Shown: positions 11,676 through 23,667, counted from the stretch's first letter. The stretch is 64,000 nucleotides of DNA from Heliocidaris erythrogramma (GCA_025617745.1 CM046871.1:29714433-29778432); one strand, 5' to 3'. The notes: a model not told the origin generated them from the sequence alone. Translations and numbers: made by a program.

Positions 11676-12576
11676 ATGTCGCAAAGTGACCTAGAACAAC
11701 TCCGAGCAAAAATAGAGCAGCTTCAAGCCCAACTTCAAGCCGAGGGTGAGAGCGAGGCCCAGGGTCGGCGGCTGGATATCTTTAGAGACAGGCCAACCAA
11801 GGCCGATGATCGTACGATCCAAGGCTGGATAGTGGACATGAGAAGTCAACTTGCTCTTCGAAACGTTCCAGCATCGCAGCAGGCAGCCTTCATTAAAGAC
11901 CATCTTGGGGGATGTGCTCGTCGAGAGATCCTAGGAAGGGGAGACCTGATTGGTAAAAACGCTGAAGAGATTTTGAAGGTGTTGGAGAAGGTCTTTGGAG
12001 ATGGGGATTCCCTAACAGTTCTCCTACAAAAATTGTTCAGTTATAAACAGTCTCCATCAGAGAGCATCCTCGAGTGCTCGTTACATTTGATAACTCTCTT
12101 CAACAGAATATGTGAAACAGACAGTACCTACACAAAGTGTCGAGGAGCAACCCTGAATGGTAGGTTAGCGGTGGTAGTCCAAGATGAGGGATTGAGGAGA
12201 GAACTTCGACGATTAAACTTGGAAGCTCTTCACTTGGATTTCTTTGAGCTTCGGGATCGGGCCATCAAGTAGTTTGGCCATCCAAATAGACATGCAACGA
12301 TGCAGGCTATCTCCACAAACGATGACTAATGCTAATCTATTGCAACAACAGATGGAAATGCTGACAAACCAACAACAACTAGAGAAGCAACAAAGGCAAA
12401 TTGACTCTTTATTGCAAAATGACAGACGGCAGACAAGTAAAAACAAGGAGACCAGTACTTGTTACGATTGTAACAAGGTAGGACACATCCAACGCTTTTG
12501 CAATGAAAGAAAATTTAAACCGACAAGCTCACCCGCTCAAGGCCCTGTAAACCAGATCGGTCCTTTAAACATCTGA
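11676..12576 (+). pseudogene. gag of the gypsy-type element, broken
   Basis: The frame starts at 11,676 with a coiled-coil-rich N-terminus (Glu, Gln and Leu rich), followed by a capsid-like region. A stop at 12,270 ends that frame and the similarity continues in another frame from about 12,325. There, Gln-rich sequence leads to a CCHC zinc knuckle (C-Y-D-C, then G-H, then C, near 12,460-12,500) typical of nucleocapsid. The protein would package element RNA in the cell. The stop plus frameshift show that this copy cannot make intact Gag. Confidence 0.85.
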
Positions 12577-12578
12577 GA

Positions 12579-15500
12579 CCCGCCGTTGAGAGCCAAACGG
12601 TGGGTAGGAACTCTACCGGTTCGACAGTGTATGAAAATGCTGTGGGAAAGTGTCCAGAGATTTCCATGGTGCTTGGAGGGGTGAAAGGTGTTCAATGTTT
12701 GTTAGACACTGGGGCTCAAGTGTCAGCAATTACGGAGTCTTTCTTCAAGGAGCACCTTGCTCACCATGAGATTATTGATTATGTCTCGGAATTCATAAGC
12801 ATATCTGGGGCACAAGGATTGGCAGTTCCCTACAGTGGCTACGTTGAGTTGACAATTGAAGTCATGGGGAGGAGATATACAGATATGGGATTCCTCGTTG
12901 TGAAAGATCCACGTCATCCTCCTATGGCTGAAAGGAAGAAGAGAGTACCTGCTGTAATCGGGTCTAACATATTTAGGGATGTTAATGCAGCTCTGATGAC
13001 ATCAGGAGAAGCTGCTCGATTTCAGCAGGAATCATCAGAATTCAACGAAGACACTGTCGGGGCCCATGTTCTTGCTTTGTATGAGGAGGTACAAGCTTCG
13101 AAGCCAAAAGGTGACCATAATAAGTCCTACCAAGTGCGAGCAGGAGAGAGGAAGCCGATGCTGGTGCCAGCAAGGAGCAGTATGGCGGTAAGCTGCACTA
13201 CGCACAGGCCAGCTGAATCCTATGTCGCTCTCGTAGAAGAACATAATGTCTGCACTTTACCAAATGGACTCATTCTAATGCCAACAATTGTTAAGGTACC
13301 CACCACAGGAAGAATACCAGTCCAGATGATAAATTATAGTAACAGCGACATCTATCTGCCACCTAGGACACCCATTTGTCTTCTAGAAGCTTCACCTAGC
13401 AGTCCCCAGGCACCAACCTCTGATTTTGTGTCCTACTGGAAGAAGTGCAGCAGGCACCGGTATCTTCAGAAAAGATAGAGGAGTTGAAGGCCAGGATGGA
13501 CATAGATGAATATATCAAGGACTGTCCAGAGAAATTTCAACAGCTCATGACCCTCATTCGCAAGTACTATGAAGGTTTCAGCAAAGACGACATGGACATT
13601 GGATACTGTGATAAGGTAGAACATAAGATCATCCTAGACGACCAGCACCCAGTACGTCTCCCCAAAGGAGGATACCACCCCATCAATGGAATGAAGTGCG
13701 AGAGTATTTAGAGAAGTCACTGCAACAAGGCATCATCCAGCGATCTTCAAGCCCTTATGCATCTGCCGTAGTACTGGTAAGAAACAAAGATGGGAAGTTA
13801 CGCCTATGTGTCGACTACAGGGCACTGAACTCGAAGACCCATCGTGATGCATATCCACTCCCACGCATCGAGGAAGCGCTGGATGCTTTGAAGGAAGCCA
13901 AATATTTCTGTAGTCTCGATCTGGCTCATGGCTTTCACCAAGTGGAGGACAGGGAGAAGACAGCCTTCAGAGTAGGAACTGGGGGACTTTACGAGTTCTT
14001 ACGCATGCCGTTTGGACTCTGCAACGCGCCAGCAACTTTCATGCGTCTTATGGATCTTGCCTTTGGTGACCAGAACTTCCAGTCGGTCCTCATCTACATG
14101 GATGACATCCTTGTCTTTGGCTCTACCTATGAAGAAACTCTGCAACGTCTGGAGATGGTCATGGCTAGACTTTCTAACTTCAACCTGAAAGTCAAGCCTG
14201 AAAAGTGCAATCTCTTCCGGAAGAAGCTCCGATACTTAGGTCATCTAGTAGCGGAAGGAGGAATCTCACCAGATCCAGAAAAGATAGCAACTGTCAAAGA
14301 ATGGGGGGCTCCAAAGACAGAGACTGAACTGCGAGGATTCTTGGGACTATGCAGCTACTATCGACGCTTTGTTCCTGGGTACTCCAAAGTAGCTGCACCA
14401 CTTCATGCACTCTTAGGGGGACCCTCTAAGAAAAAGAACAAGAAGAAGAACTCGATGAGGCCTGAACCGTCACCCAGACTTCCTTTATCAGAACTTTGGA
14501 GTGATGGCTGTCAAAAGTCCATGGATGAGCTGAAAGACCGACTGACATCTGCACCAATCCTTGGATACCCAGACTTCACAGAACCTTTCATCCTCGAGAT
14601 TGATGCCAGCCATCTAGGTCTTGGCGCCGTGTTGTCACAAAAGAAGAATGGTAAAGTCACAGTGATCGCCTATGCCAGCCGCGGACTGCGGCCAAGTGAG
14701 CGGAACATGCAGAATTATAGCTCAATGAAACTGGAACTTCGGGCACTAAAGTGGGCTGTCACTGAAAAGTTCCGGGACTATCTTGTGGGAGCCAGCTTCA
14801 CGGTATACACGGACAACAATCCACTAAGCTACATCAATTCTTCTGCAAAGCTGGGAGCAATAGAGATGAGATGGCAAGCAGAACTAGCCCAGTTTCAGTT
14901 TGAAATCAGGTACAAGCCAGGACGGGTCAACCTCAATGCAGATGCCCTCAGCAGGAAGGCAGAGCACCATCTTCAGCATGGTAGGCTAGAAGAGATAAGT
15001 GGGGAACATCCTCCAGATATCTGACCGCAAACCAGCAGTAACTTACCTGGTCATCTACGAATGCTTATAGAAGAAGTTGCTGAAGTGCAACGCAGCGATG
15101 GCGGGAAGATAGCCGAGGCGATGTCGACTCTACCTACAATACCTATCCAGACCCTCTTGAAGATGCAAAAAGATGACCCACTTCTGTCAAAGTTAATAGC
15201 CTATAAGTCACAGAGACAACCACCAACGGCTCGACAAATTGGGAAGGAGGACAAAATACAAGGAGGATACTGAGGGACTGGGATCGTCTGATCTGGAAGG
15301 ATGGAGTGCTCTACCGCACAGCTGAAGATGATGGCACCAAAATACATCAACTATTAGTGCCAGACTCCCTAAAGGGCAAAGTGCTAGAGGCGGTCCATGA
15401 CCAGATGGGACACCAAGCATGGGAGAAAACAACATCTCCAGCTCGTCAACGATGTTATTGGCATTCATGGCAGATGCCATCAAAGCCTACTGCGACCAAT

Positions 15501-16402
15501 GCCAGAGGTGCATGCTCTCCAAGGCTGGTCCACGTTTGAGAACTACCATGGGAGCCCTGATTGCAAGGAAACCAATGGAGGTCCTCGCTATTGACTTCAC
15601 TGTGTTGGAACGGAGTGGCCGTGTTGAAAACGTGCTGGTAATGACAGACGTCTTCCCCAAATTCACACAGGCGATACCAACTCGTGACCAGAAAGCTGCC
15701 ACTGTGGCTAGACTCCTTGTAAACAACTGGTTTGTGCGGTTTGGAGTGCCGAAGAGGATTCACAGCGACCAGGGGAGCAACTTCGAAAGTAGCCTCATCA
15801 AGGAGCTATGTTTTCTGTATGGAATCCAGAAATCTCGAACGACTCCATACCCTCCAGAGGGAAATGGTCAGTGTGAGAGGTTTAACCGCACTCTACATGA
15901 CCGTCTCCGTACCCTACATCCAAACCAGAAGAAGAGATGGGCTACTTTCCTACCAGAGATCGTATATGCCTACAATTGCACACCCCATTCCAGTACAGGA
16001 TACTCACCCTATTGCTTATTCTATGGGAGAGAACCAACATTGCCCATCGACCATGTCCTTGGTTTCAGCGATGTGGGAGATGATGGTGAGAATGATGACT
16101 GGGTAACACGCCACTACCAGCGTCTACAAAACGCTTTTGACTCTGCAGCCAAAATGACGGAACGTCAAGCACTGAGGCGCCAAGCACGTGCTAACATTAG
16201 GGTCAATGACTTGGGTCTGCAGGTTGGAGCAAGAGTTTTCTTGCGGAACAGGGTACTGGGACGAAATAAGATCCAAGATGTCTGGAGCAGCGTTCCATAC
16301 AAGGTAGTCGGAAGGCCAAACCCAGAGGGCAATGTCCATATTGTGCAACCCATCGAGGATACAGGTGGTTCGAAGAAAGTTTTCACAGACGAGATCTTCT
16401 AG
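12579..16402 (+). pseudogene. pol of the gypsy-type element (PR-RT-RH-IN), broken
   Basis: Protease: LLDTGAQVSA motif near 12,700. Reverse transcriptase: LCVDYRALN near 13,805, MPFGLCNAPATF near 14,010 and the catalytic YMDD near 14,095. RNase H: LEIDASHLGLGAVL near 14,600. Integrase: an HHCC zinc region near 15,400-15,510, then the D, D and E catalytic residues in AIDFT (about 15,588), HSDQGSNF (about 15,765) and NGQCERFNR (about 15,865). Shifts of frame occur near 13,450, 13,670, 15,250 and 15,440, with a stop at 15,022. The switch from gag near 12,570 may be a normal programmed frameshift; the others look like decay. A basic tail (ILRRSARLQGK) follows near 16,750. Confidence 0.93.
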
Positions 16403-17011
16403 ACAGTAAAGGCCTTGTAGCCGACATTGTTCCAGACAGTCCTCCCGAGAACGAGACAGGAGTGCCTTCAACCAACAACTTCAAACTCCCTGAAGAAGAT
16501 GACCGTGCTCTACAAGTAGGAGTCCAGATCGCTCCCAGAACACTGACACAGACCCGTGAAAGGTCCAATGATGTTCCTAATATTGTGACAAATCCTTCCA
16601 CCGAGGATGCTGCATGCACAACCACATGTCTGTGATACTGAATCCCCTCTGCAAAGTGGCTCAGATTCAATAGAGGACGATGAACGTACACCCCCTGCTT
16701 TCGAAAATTCAATTTCGAGCATCAAGATGTAGACCCTGAAGAAGTACCAATACTCAGACGCTCTGCAAGGCTCCAGGGAAAACCCCCACCAACCGTCATC
16801 GAAGAGATTCTAGAAAATTTGAGTAGATTTCGTTCACTCATTTTAACGAAGTTTTCAAATATAAAGTAATGGTATTTTTGGGGTGTCCGTTAATCTATCC
16901 ATGCTTTCTGTTACCTTTGTCAAGAGGCCAGTAAACATGTTTCTTGTTTGATTATTTATATTTCTATATGAAATTTTGTAAGGATATATATGTTGTCGAG
17001 AATGCCAACAT

Positions 17012-17025
17012 GGAGCAGGGGAGAA
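17012..17025 (+). other. Polypurine tract
   Basis: GGAGCAGGGGAGAA lies directly before the TGTGACA start of the 3' LTR. This is the place and composition of the primer for plus-strand DNA in LTR elements. Confidence 0.8.
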
Positions 17026-18420
17026 TGTGACATTTGAACATAAATAAGAAATGACAGAAAAATATATCCAAATTCTTAATACACCTTTAAAATGCATTCC
17101 ACATTGATGCATGTGGCTTTTAAGGGCCTTTGTTACTGGGGCCAAGCTAATCCCAGTTTGCACTTGGCTTTGTAACAGTCGTTTGTTTTGGTAATGAATA
17201 GGGGTAACTAAGGACACACTGCCCATGACTCATTCATGTCCAGTAGGGGTGAGTGGGACAAAGAATACCCTTCTCCTCTGCTTCATTATATCAGCATCTC
17301 TCAAGAAGGCAACACATATATTTCAGGAAGCAGAGTTCTCTACTCTTCAGAGTAAGTTAGGGTAAGTTAGATTTTAGATTTGTAAATCAATTTTACTTGA
17401 GTTAAGATGCATCTTTATGTAGGAATACATTATAGTTGCTATCTGCACTTAATGTTGATTCTTGTATTGTAACGAACTATGTTTGTAGTTTGCTGGTTAA
17501 ATAATGTTTCTGATAATGTTGAACTTGACAACATTAAAGTACATTAAAGTTTATTGGTGCAAACCTACCCTGAAATCTAATCATGAAGTAATCTAACACA
17601 CGTGTTAGTAGATCAGGATTGCTGTAAACTATTGTTGAGGTTTGTTAGATTGTAGCTTCTCTCTCTCTCTCTCTCTTATATAATTATAATTATCTATCTA
17701 TATATTCTCTTTTCCGTCCTATCATTTGTCCGTCCTATCATTCATCCTCTCGCTAGAATTGGACGAATGAGTGTTGATTCGGCATTACGTGAAGTAGCGT
17801 TGTGGTATACATGTATTTCATTTTTATTATTTTTGTATACTTTATATGCCACATAGCTGTAGACTAAAACTGAAGATCGGTCTTTTCTCATTTGATACTA
17901 TACATTATGCAACTTAAGTCAACATTTTCATATAATAATGTGGTCTGTATAGATTTGGTTATTTCATTGTATTCTCCTTAGTCATTTGAACATAGTGTTG
18001 GTGTTTCATTACCGAACACATGCTTTTTTGTGATTAAGCATGTCTGTCAACGTAGATACAAGGGACAGGATTTATTGAATGCGGATCAGAGTTATGGCAC
18101 GCGGAGGATAATCCACGTAGCCCCATTCACACGCTATTTTAAGACTATTCATAAGATATTCATGGATGTTTGTAGATTACAGGGTTATTCACACTTGGAG
18201 TATAATTTGCTTCACAAACCCTAATCTAATTCAAAGCATTATAGTGCATTTTAATTGTTATATTTTACTAAATCATATTCCAATCTCTTTTGGATAAGTA
18301 TATTCTACCATGTATTCCTCTACTGTTCTATATAATTACTGTATTAACTACACTGAATACCTAATCTTGGTTTTGATTAATGTTAGGTGTTGTGTTTATT
18401 GTGTGAGGAAACAGGGTTTC
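17026..18420 (+). repeat. 3' LTR, truncated
   Basis: Matches the 5' LTR from its first base to about 11,460, then stops at AACAGGGTTTC. The remaining part of the LTR, with the AATAAA signal, is absent and Penelope-like coding sequence starts instead. I did not find the missing end further downstream. Confidence 0.88.
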
Positions 18421-18774
18421 ACCAGCAACTCTACCAACCTCCCTCACCAAACCAAGGGCAATATCACTTGCACCACCACTAATGTTGTATATCTCATCAC
18501 TTGCAGAGTCTGCAGGACCCAGTTCGTCGGGGAAACCAAGACCACACTCAAGAGACATGGGCACAGATCCACTGTCAACACAGCCAAGCTTGACACTCCA
18601 GTGGGCCACCATTTTAACCTTCCTAACCATTCCATCACCGATATGATTATACAGGGCATTGAATCTTTAGGTACCCGTCCCGATACAGTCCGAACCAGCA
18701 GGGAGAAGTACTGGATGAGACGACTTCGCACCATCCAACCTCATGGTCTCAACATCCAGGAGGGAAATGATTAA
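18421..18774 (+). pseudogene. Penelope-like element, GIY-YIG endonuclease fragment
   Basis: About 117 codons in one open frame ending at 18,774. The sequence VVYLITCRVCRTQFVGET is the GIY-YIG endonuclease core as found in Penelope-like elements, where it follows a telomerase-related reverse transcriptase and cuts the target. GHHFNLPNHS and the C-terminal YWMRRLRTIQPHGLN blocks also fit this family. The reverse transcriptase and everything upstream is missing, and the left edge abuts the interrupted LTR. Such 5' truncation is usual for target-primed insertion. It cannot be functional alone. Confidence 0.88.
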
Positions 18775-18928
18775 TACATCTTTTTACTCCCCTTCCTTAC
18801 ATTATACTTTCCACTCCCACTTAGTTTATTTTACTCCTCCCATCTCCCATGCAGGCCCCGTGCCCAATTTTTATTACATATTTCTCACTGTATGCACCCT
18901 TACACCTCCCATGCATATACATATATAT

Positions 18929-21083
18929 AAACCCCTCAATAAAGTTCTGCAATTCAAGTTTAAGCATTTATATCTCTCTAGTAACTGTATGATCATCATC
19001 AAGTTTGATATCATTGTAAAGCTTGTTTATTCACCTTCACAATGATACCACATTTGTATTGATTATGTAATCACGGAATGTGCAGTACACCTAAATATAG
19101 GGCAAAGTCAAAAGTTGCAGAATGCATTGTTATTGTTCACACTGAGTTCTTAACTGGAATGAAAGGTTTTGTTTCTTTGTTTTTGTTCCTTTTGGTTTGT
19201 TTAATTTTGTATTAGGTGTGCATGTTTCTGCTGTAATCCTTTTTTTGGTGGACAGATATTGTTTTCCGTGATTTTGAAGTGGAATTATTCTTTTGTTTTA
19301 AGATGGAATGTGTTTTAATCATCAACTGATTGTGATAACATTAATATTGTGTTTTGGTTTCATGCAGAATATTGCAAGTTTCCACCTTAGCAGTACACAA
19401 CTGCGGTGGGGAAAAAAGTCTCCCCTCAGCAAATTATTTCATTTTCAGCCATGTAACCCTATCACAGAAACATAAGCAACACAAACTCTCCTCTCTCTTG
19501 GATTGCTTTTCACTTCAACAAACACATTCCCCTTTCTTGATGTGAACTCATGTTCTTTAACTCTCTCTCCCCTCTCTAACGGAACAAAACAAACACAAAT
19601 ACACAAATTTGCAAATGACAAAATGTTTGGCACTTTTTATTGAGTAACATGCACATCAAATGTGGAATAGCAAAGGATCAGAAGGATCAGTAGCGAGTAG
19701 AAGATCCGAATACAGCTACGACAGCCTGGCATCTCCTCCTCATGCTTGTCACCAGCCTGGTGATGCGTTGCTGTGGGATGAGGTTCCACTCTTCGATAAG
19801 GATCTGTCGCAACTCAGCCAGTGTAGTGTGATCTGTCACTCTGGTGCGTACAGCACGGCCAAGCTGGTCCCACAGGTGCTCGATTGGGTTCAAGTCAGGG
19901 CTGTTCGCAGGCCAATCCATCCTCGTCACTGCCTCCTCCTGCATGTATTCGGTGATGATCCTTGCTCTGTGTGGGCGGGCGTTGTCATCTTGGAAGATGG
20001 CGTTTGGTCCAAGATTTCGCATGTATGGGATGACCTCTGGCCGAAGAATGTTGTATCAGTATCTCTCTGCTGTCATCAACGATGATAAGCTGTGTCTTTC
20101 CCTCAGCAGATATGCCACCCCACACCATAACACTGCCTCCTCTAAACGCTGTTACCCGGTCGATGCAGCAGTCAGCGAAGCGTTCCCCACGGCGACGCCA
20201 CACTGTCCAGTTTCCTCAAGCAGAATCTGGATTCATCTGTAAAAAGGACATTCTGCCACATTCCCCGGTTCCATCGAAGATGTTGCAAACACCAGCGTTG
20301 ACGGGAATGGACGATGCAAGGCCGAAAGTGCAGGTCTTCTTGCTGCCTTGTGAGCTCTTAAATTGGCTGCGTGAAGTCTGTTCCTGATGGTCTGGTCGGA
20401 GAGTCGCTTGGCAAATCTTCGAGCAAATCGTCCTTGCAGGTTCCTGGAAGATAACCTTCGATTCCGCAGGGCAGAAAGGGTCAGGAAGCGGTCTTCTTGT
20501 TGGGTTGTCTTCTTTGGACGACCACTCCTTGGTCTGTCCTTGACATCCCCAGTTTCCCCAAACTTTGCCAATAATCTGGAGATGGTACTGGGACTCACTC
20601 CAAATTGAGCAGCAACTTCTCTTTTTGGGGAATACCGGCTTCGATTTGGCCGATTGCGGCTGCTCGAGCCTTCTCAAAATTTGATAGACGTGGCATGTTA
20701 ACATACGCGAACAGCTACTCTTTAAAAGTAAGCACTGCCAAGCATAAAGCTTGTGCAAGGCACATTTCATCTACCAAACAGGAAATAAACTTGTTGAATC
20801 ATTCATGACCCATTCAACATCATTCACACACACCCAACATTGCAACAAAAGCAATAGACAATAGCCAAGATAGCCATTCAATTTGCAACTTTTCACTTTT
20901 GACTTTGCCCTCTATTCAGGGGTGCTGTGCATTCAAGGATGACATAACCATTACAAATGGGGCATGGATGTGAAGGGGGATAAATGAACTTTCCAATGAT
21001 CTAAAAATCAAGAATGATTAAAAAGCCGCCAAAAAGATATCAAGGCTCAAAGTTGAATTGCAGAACTTTTTTTGAGGGGTTTA
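18929..21083 (-). mobile_element. Tc1-like transposon with long terminal repeats
   Basis: Inverted ends of about 200 bp start AACCCCTCAATAAAGTTCTG on the left and are mirrored by CAGAACTTTTTTTGAGGGG on the right. TA-rich sequence sits at both borders. The inner ends of the arms share AGGGCAAAGTCAAAAG. Two related binding-site-like blocks per arm recall IR/DR-type Tc1 elements such as Sleeping Beauty. It lies in the 3' part of the Penelope-like fragment and carries a broken transposase on the minus strand. Confidence 0.8.
19687..20696 (-). pseudogene. Tc1-like transposase, broken
   Basis: Reading from 20,696 leftward it has a paired-like helix-turn-helix N-terminus, GRPKKTT near 20,510, the first catalytic Asp in a TDESRF-type motif near 20,235, VMVWGGIS near 20,125, the second Asp in FQDDNARPH near 19,990 and the Glu in SPDLNPIEHLWD near 19,890. 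The spacing matches the DD34E class that cuts and joins transposon DNA. The total span of about 336 codons is the usual length. Frameshifts near 20,625, 20,235 and 20,030 break it into pieces, so this copy is dead. Confidence 0.9.
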
Positions 21084-21720
21084 TATATATACGTGTATTT
21101 TATTTGCATTTAACCTCCTCGTTGGGTTTAGACACATATATTTCAGACTTTATATGCACATGTATGTATTTTTCAGTAAATAGTATGCCTTACATCTTAT
21201 AGTCTTGTATACAGTAGATAGCAAATATATGTATTTTTTCACTACACTGTACTGTACATGCCATATATTATGCACATGGTGTCTGACAACTCGACTCCCT
21301 CTTTATTTTCTGCCCTACCACTCCACTGTACTGGGCTTGTACAGTACTTATTCCTTTCTCTTACCCCTTGTCTTTGCATTGTTCCTTATCCTGTTTGATG
21401 TTGCCTCCCCATTTATCCTTTGCTTCCACAGGTTACCCACGCTTGATCTTGGGGCTCATTACTGTCCTTGCATCTCCACGCCTTTGTGTTTGCTTTAATC
21501 CTCTTCCACACCCACTGGACTCATTGCTTTTGACTCCCCACACTCCCCTTTTGTTTCCATTGTTTTGTGTCCACAGCCCCTCCCTTACAGTTCCTGTTAC
21601 ATGTATACTGTTTTGTGTCTGTAGTCTATATATATGTTTGTCTTGCTTTTTATGTTTGTCTTTTTGCCTCTGACGAAGATTCTGCTAGGATCGAAAGCTC
21701 AGGCCCCTTTTGACTCCAAA
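21084..21720 (+). repeat. 3' part of the Penelope-like fragment
   Basis: AT- and pyrimidine-rich non-coding sequence that continues the element after the Tc1 insertion and ends near a hammerhead-like motif at 21,670. The assignment rests on position and on that motif, so it is tentative. Confidence 0.4.
21670..21696 (+). ncRNA. Hammerhead ribozyme-like core
   Basis: CTGACGA is followed by a hairpin-forming stretch (GATTC...GGATC) and GAAA, which is the conserved hammerhead core order. Penelope-like elements are known to carry hammerhead ribozymes in their terminal repeats. I did not resolve stems I and III, so activity is uncertain. Confidence 0.45.
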
Positions 21721-22254
21721 ATAATCTATATAGTTTACTGTTGCATTTTATTTGTTATTGTCCTTTTTTTGTAATCTGTGCTCCATAATATTAATTATAT
21801 ATTATCTAGCTTTACCTTTACAAAGCCACCACTGGCTGTTAAAAAAAAGTTCTTCTACAATTCACAAGCGTAGCTTTTTTTTAGGCCTCCTCCATATTTC
21901 ACTTTTCTTTTTTAGCCTGGTCTTCTCAATTAATACTACATGCAAACATATAGATATGAGGTACTCACCTATATTCTCTGACAATAGATTTCATGTTCGT
22001 TTATACCACTTATCTTGTTTGTACCATCTTTATTGTGAAAACATTGTAAAATTTAAAAATATGAAACAATACTGAAACTGAAACTAAAACTGAAATAAAT
22101 TGTAAAGTGAAACATTCTTAATACATTGCCAATGATAATAGTTACTTTATATTACTTCATTATTCTGCTGTATTATTTGACTGTTTCACTGAATGAATGA
22201 ATGAAAATATGAATTGATAATTTATCGGATTTTTTCTTGCGTGTGTTGTTATAG
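21721..22254. other. Intronic remainder, no feature
   Basis: AT-rich sequence leading to the acceptor (TTGTTATAG) of the pseudogene's exon 2. No repeat boundary or gene recognised. Confidence 0.4.
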
Positions 22255-22600
22255 ATACACTAGCGTGTGGAAGGAGTTCGAAGCATCCACAAGCAAGTAC
22301 ATGTTTGCTAAAGAGGGGTACTCCGTTTTTCCCGATATCCCGACCAGTGGGGGCACAGCCGGCCCGTGCCCCAACCCCCTTTTGGAAGAGAAGTATGAAT
22401 TTATACCATAGACGATCCGCCATTTTCTTGATTGTGCCCCCCCCCCCTTTTTAGAGTGAAGACCTTTTTTTTTTTTTTTGCTTGTTGGGAATTATGGAGG
22501 GAAACTGGACCCCATAACCCCTTATTGAGCGATTTTTGAAGGTTTTTGGAGGTTTGGCGAAAAAAAAAAATTGTCCCTACACCCCCCCCCCATCCCCCCA

Positions 22601-22639
<39 letters not shown>

Positions 22640-23284
22640 CACCGAGCGTCTTGTCGAGAAGCTGGCGAGACCAAAAAAATACGGGTTTACCTTTTCACAA
22701 ACTTTCATTTTTGTGCCCCCTCTTTTACTCAATCCTGGATCCGCCCCTGATCCCGACAATACCTACCAGCAGGATTTAAGCATGTCTTTCTCATCCGCGA
22801 TCCCTATCGAGTCTTGAGCTCCTATAGGAAAACAATGTACGCACATCTGACGAACACGGGCCACCGGACGGGACGCTCTCGACGGGAAAGCATTTGATCG
22901 GGAAGGATGACCCACTCATGAATGCAAACACATTCTTCAGCGGTGTTCTCGAATTCTGAAAGTACATCCGCGACACCGTTGATCCTGACCCGATCGTCAT
23001 CAACACGGACGACCTGTTGGCCAAGGTTCTGTCATCTGACTGGTCTTCCTTACAGTGATTCATTTCTTCGATGGGATGCTTCTCCAGATGTCATCAAGAC
23101 GTGGAAGGCATCAAGTGATGATCTTATCAAAATGGGTATTGCCTTTTATGGAACAGCAATCTATTCCAGCAAGTTTCTACCACCTAAACCAGCAGTACCC
23201 CATGAGGAGTTAGCACCAGATGTCAGAAGGATAGCGGATGCGTCCATATCATACATCGAGGAAATGAACAAGTTTAAAATTTAA
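22255..23284 (+). pseudogene. Sulfotransferase-like pseudogene, exon 2
   Basis: Aligns along its length with exon 2 of the intact gene (30,144-30,789), from a conserved acceptor at 22,253-22,254 to a stop at the matching position. The 3'-phosphate-binding RDPYRVLSSYR region is still readable near 22,795. It is interrupted by a 405-bp MITE (22,345-22,749). It also lacks bases near 22,870-22,890 and about 18-20 bases near 23,020 (after the DDLLA-coding stretch), which shift the frame. The last 80 or so codons are still open. Together with 9,157-9,385 it forms one dead gene copy. Confidence 0.9.
22345..22749. mobile_element. hAT-like MITE (GGCGGATCC family) in the pseudogene exon
   Basis: The direct repeat ATCCCGAC flanks it (22,337-22,344 and 22,750-22,757), the 8-bp duplication of hAT elements. 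Ends are CAGTGGGGG and GGATCCGCCCCTG. It contains a run of 37 C. Removing it and one repeat restores alignment with exon 2 of the intact gene at that site. Relatives are at 44,598 and 55,000, with remnants at 24,308 and 42,735. Confidence 0.88.
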
Positions 23285-23424
23285 AGATACAATTCAAGAT
23301 TACCACACACATCGTGTGGAGCGCAAGGTTGAAGTTGTTATTGGAAATTATTGGAAAGCAGATAACATATTACCTCGTAGCCTCCTATTTTCACATTACG
23401 GAATAAGGGGAAAGGCCTTAGTAC

Positions 23425-23640
23425 GAAGTGGTACGAAGTTATCTTACAGGTAGAAAGCAATTTGTTTCCATAAATGGCTCAAATTCAGATTATAATAACA
23501 TAACATGTGGAGTGGCCCAGGGGTCTCTTCTTGGGCCCCTACTGTTTACTTTTTCCATCGATGATTTTCAGAATTCTCCCAAGGTCCTATCATTTATATT
23601 ATTTTGCCGATAACACCAGTGGGTTTTTTTTTCACATAAA
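23425..23640 (+). pseudogene. LINE reverse transcriptase fragment
   Basis: LTGRKQFVSING, then GVAQGSLLGPLLF and, after a frameshift, a FADNT box corresponding to the YADDT motif. This is the palm region of a non-LTR retrotransposon of the jockey/CR1/L2 kind. Only about 70 codons remain. Confidence 0.85.
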
Positions 23641-23667
23641 TATCTCGATACTCTTATAAATGCACTG

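Larger units (their letters stand above)
10062..18420 (+). mobile_element. Ty3/gypsy-type LTR retrotransposon, inactive
   Basis: Two LTRs of about 1.4-1.5 kb flank a region with gag, protease, reverse transcriptase, RNase H and integrase in that order, the order that defines Ty3/gypsy elements. A 19-base primer site matching tRNA-Ser and a polypurine tract are in place. No envelope-like gene is visible. The coding region is broken at several points, and the 3' LTR lacks its last 140 bp or so, where a Penelope-like fragment begins. It lies in the intron of the dead sulfotransferase-like gene. Confidence 0.93.

Noticed and set aside
12600-13478. The possibility that the gypsy-type element is active
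   Set aside because: The protease segment is intact, but stops and frame changes in gag, before reverse transcriptase and in integrase, plus a truncated 3' LTR, exclude activity of this copy.
19660-20085. Plus-strand frames of 100-140 codons over the Tc1 element
   Set aside because: They are the opposite strand of the transposase, which has clear motifs on the minus strand.
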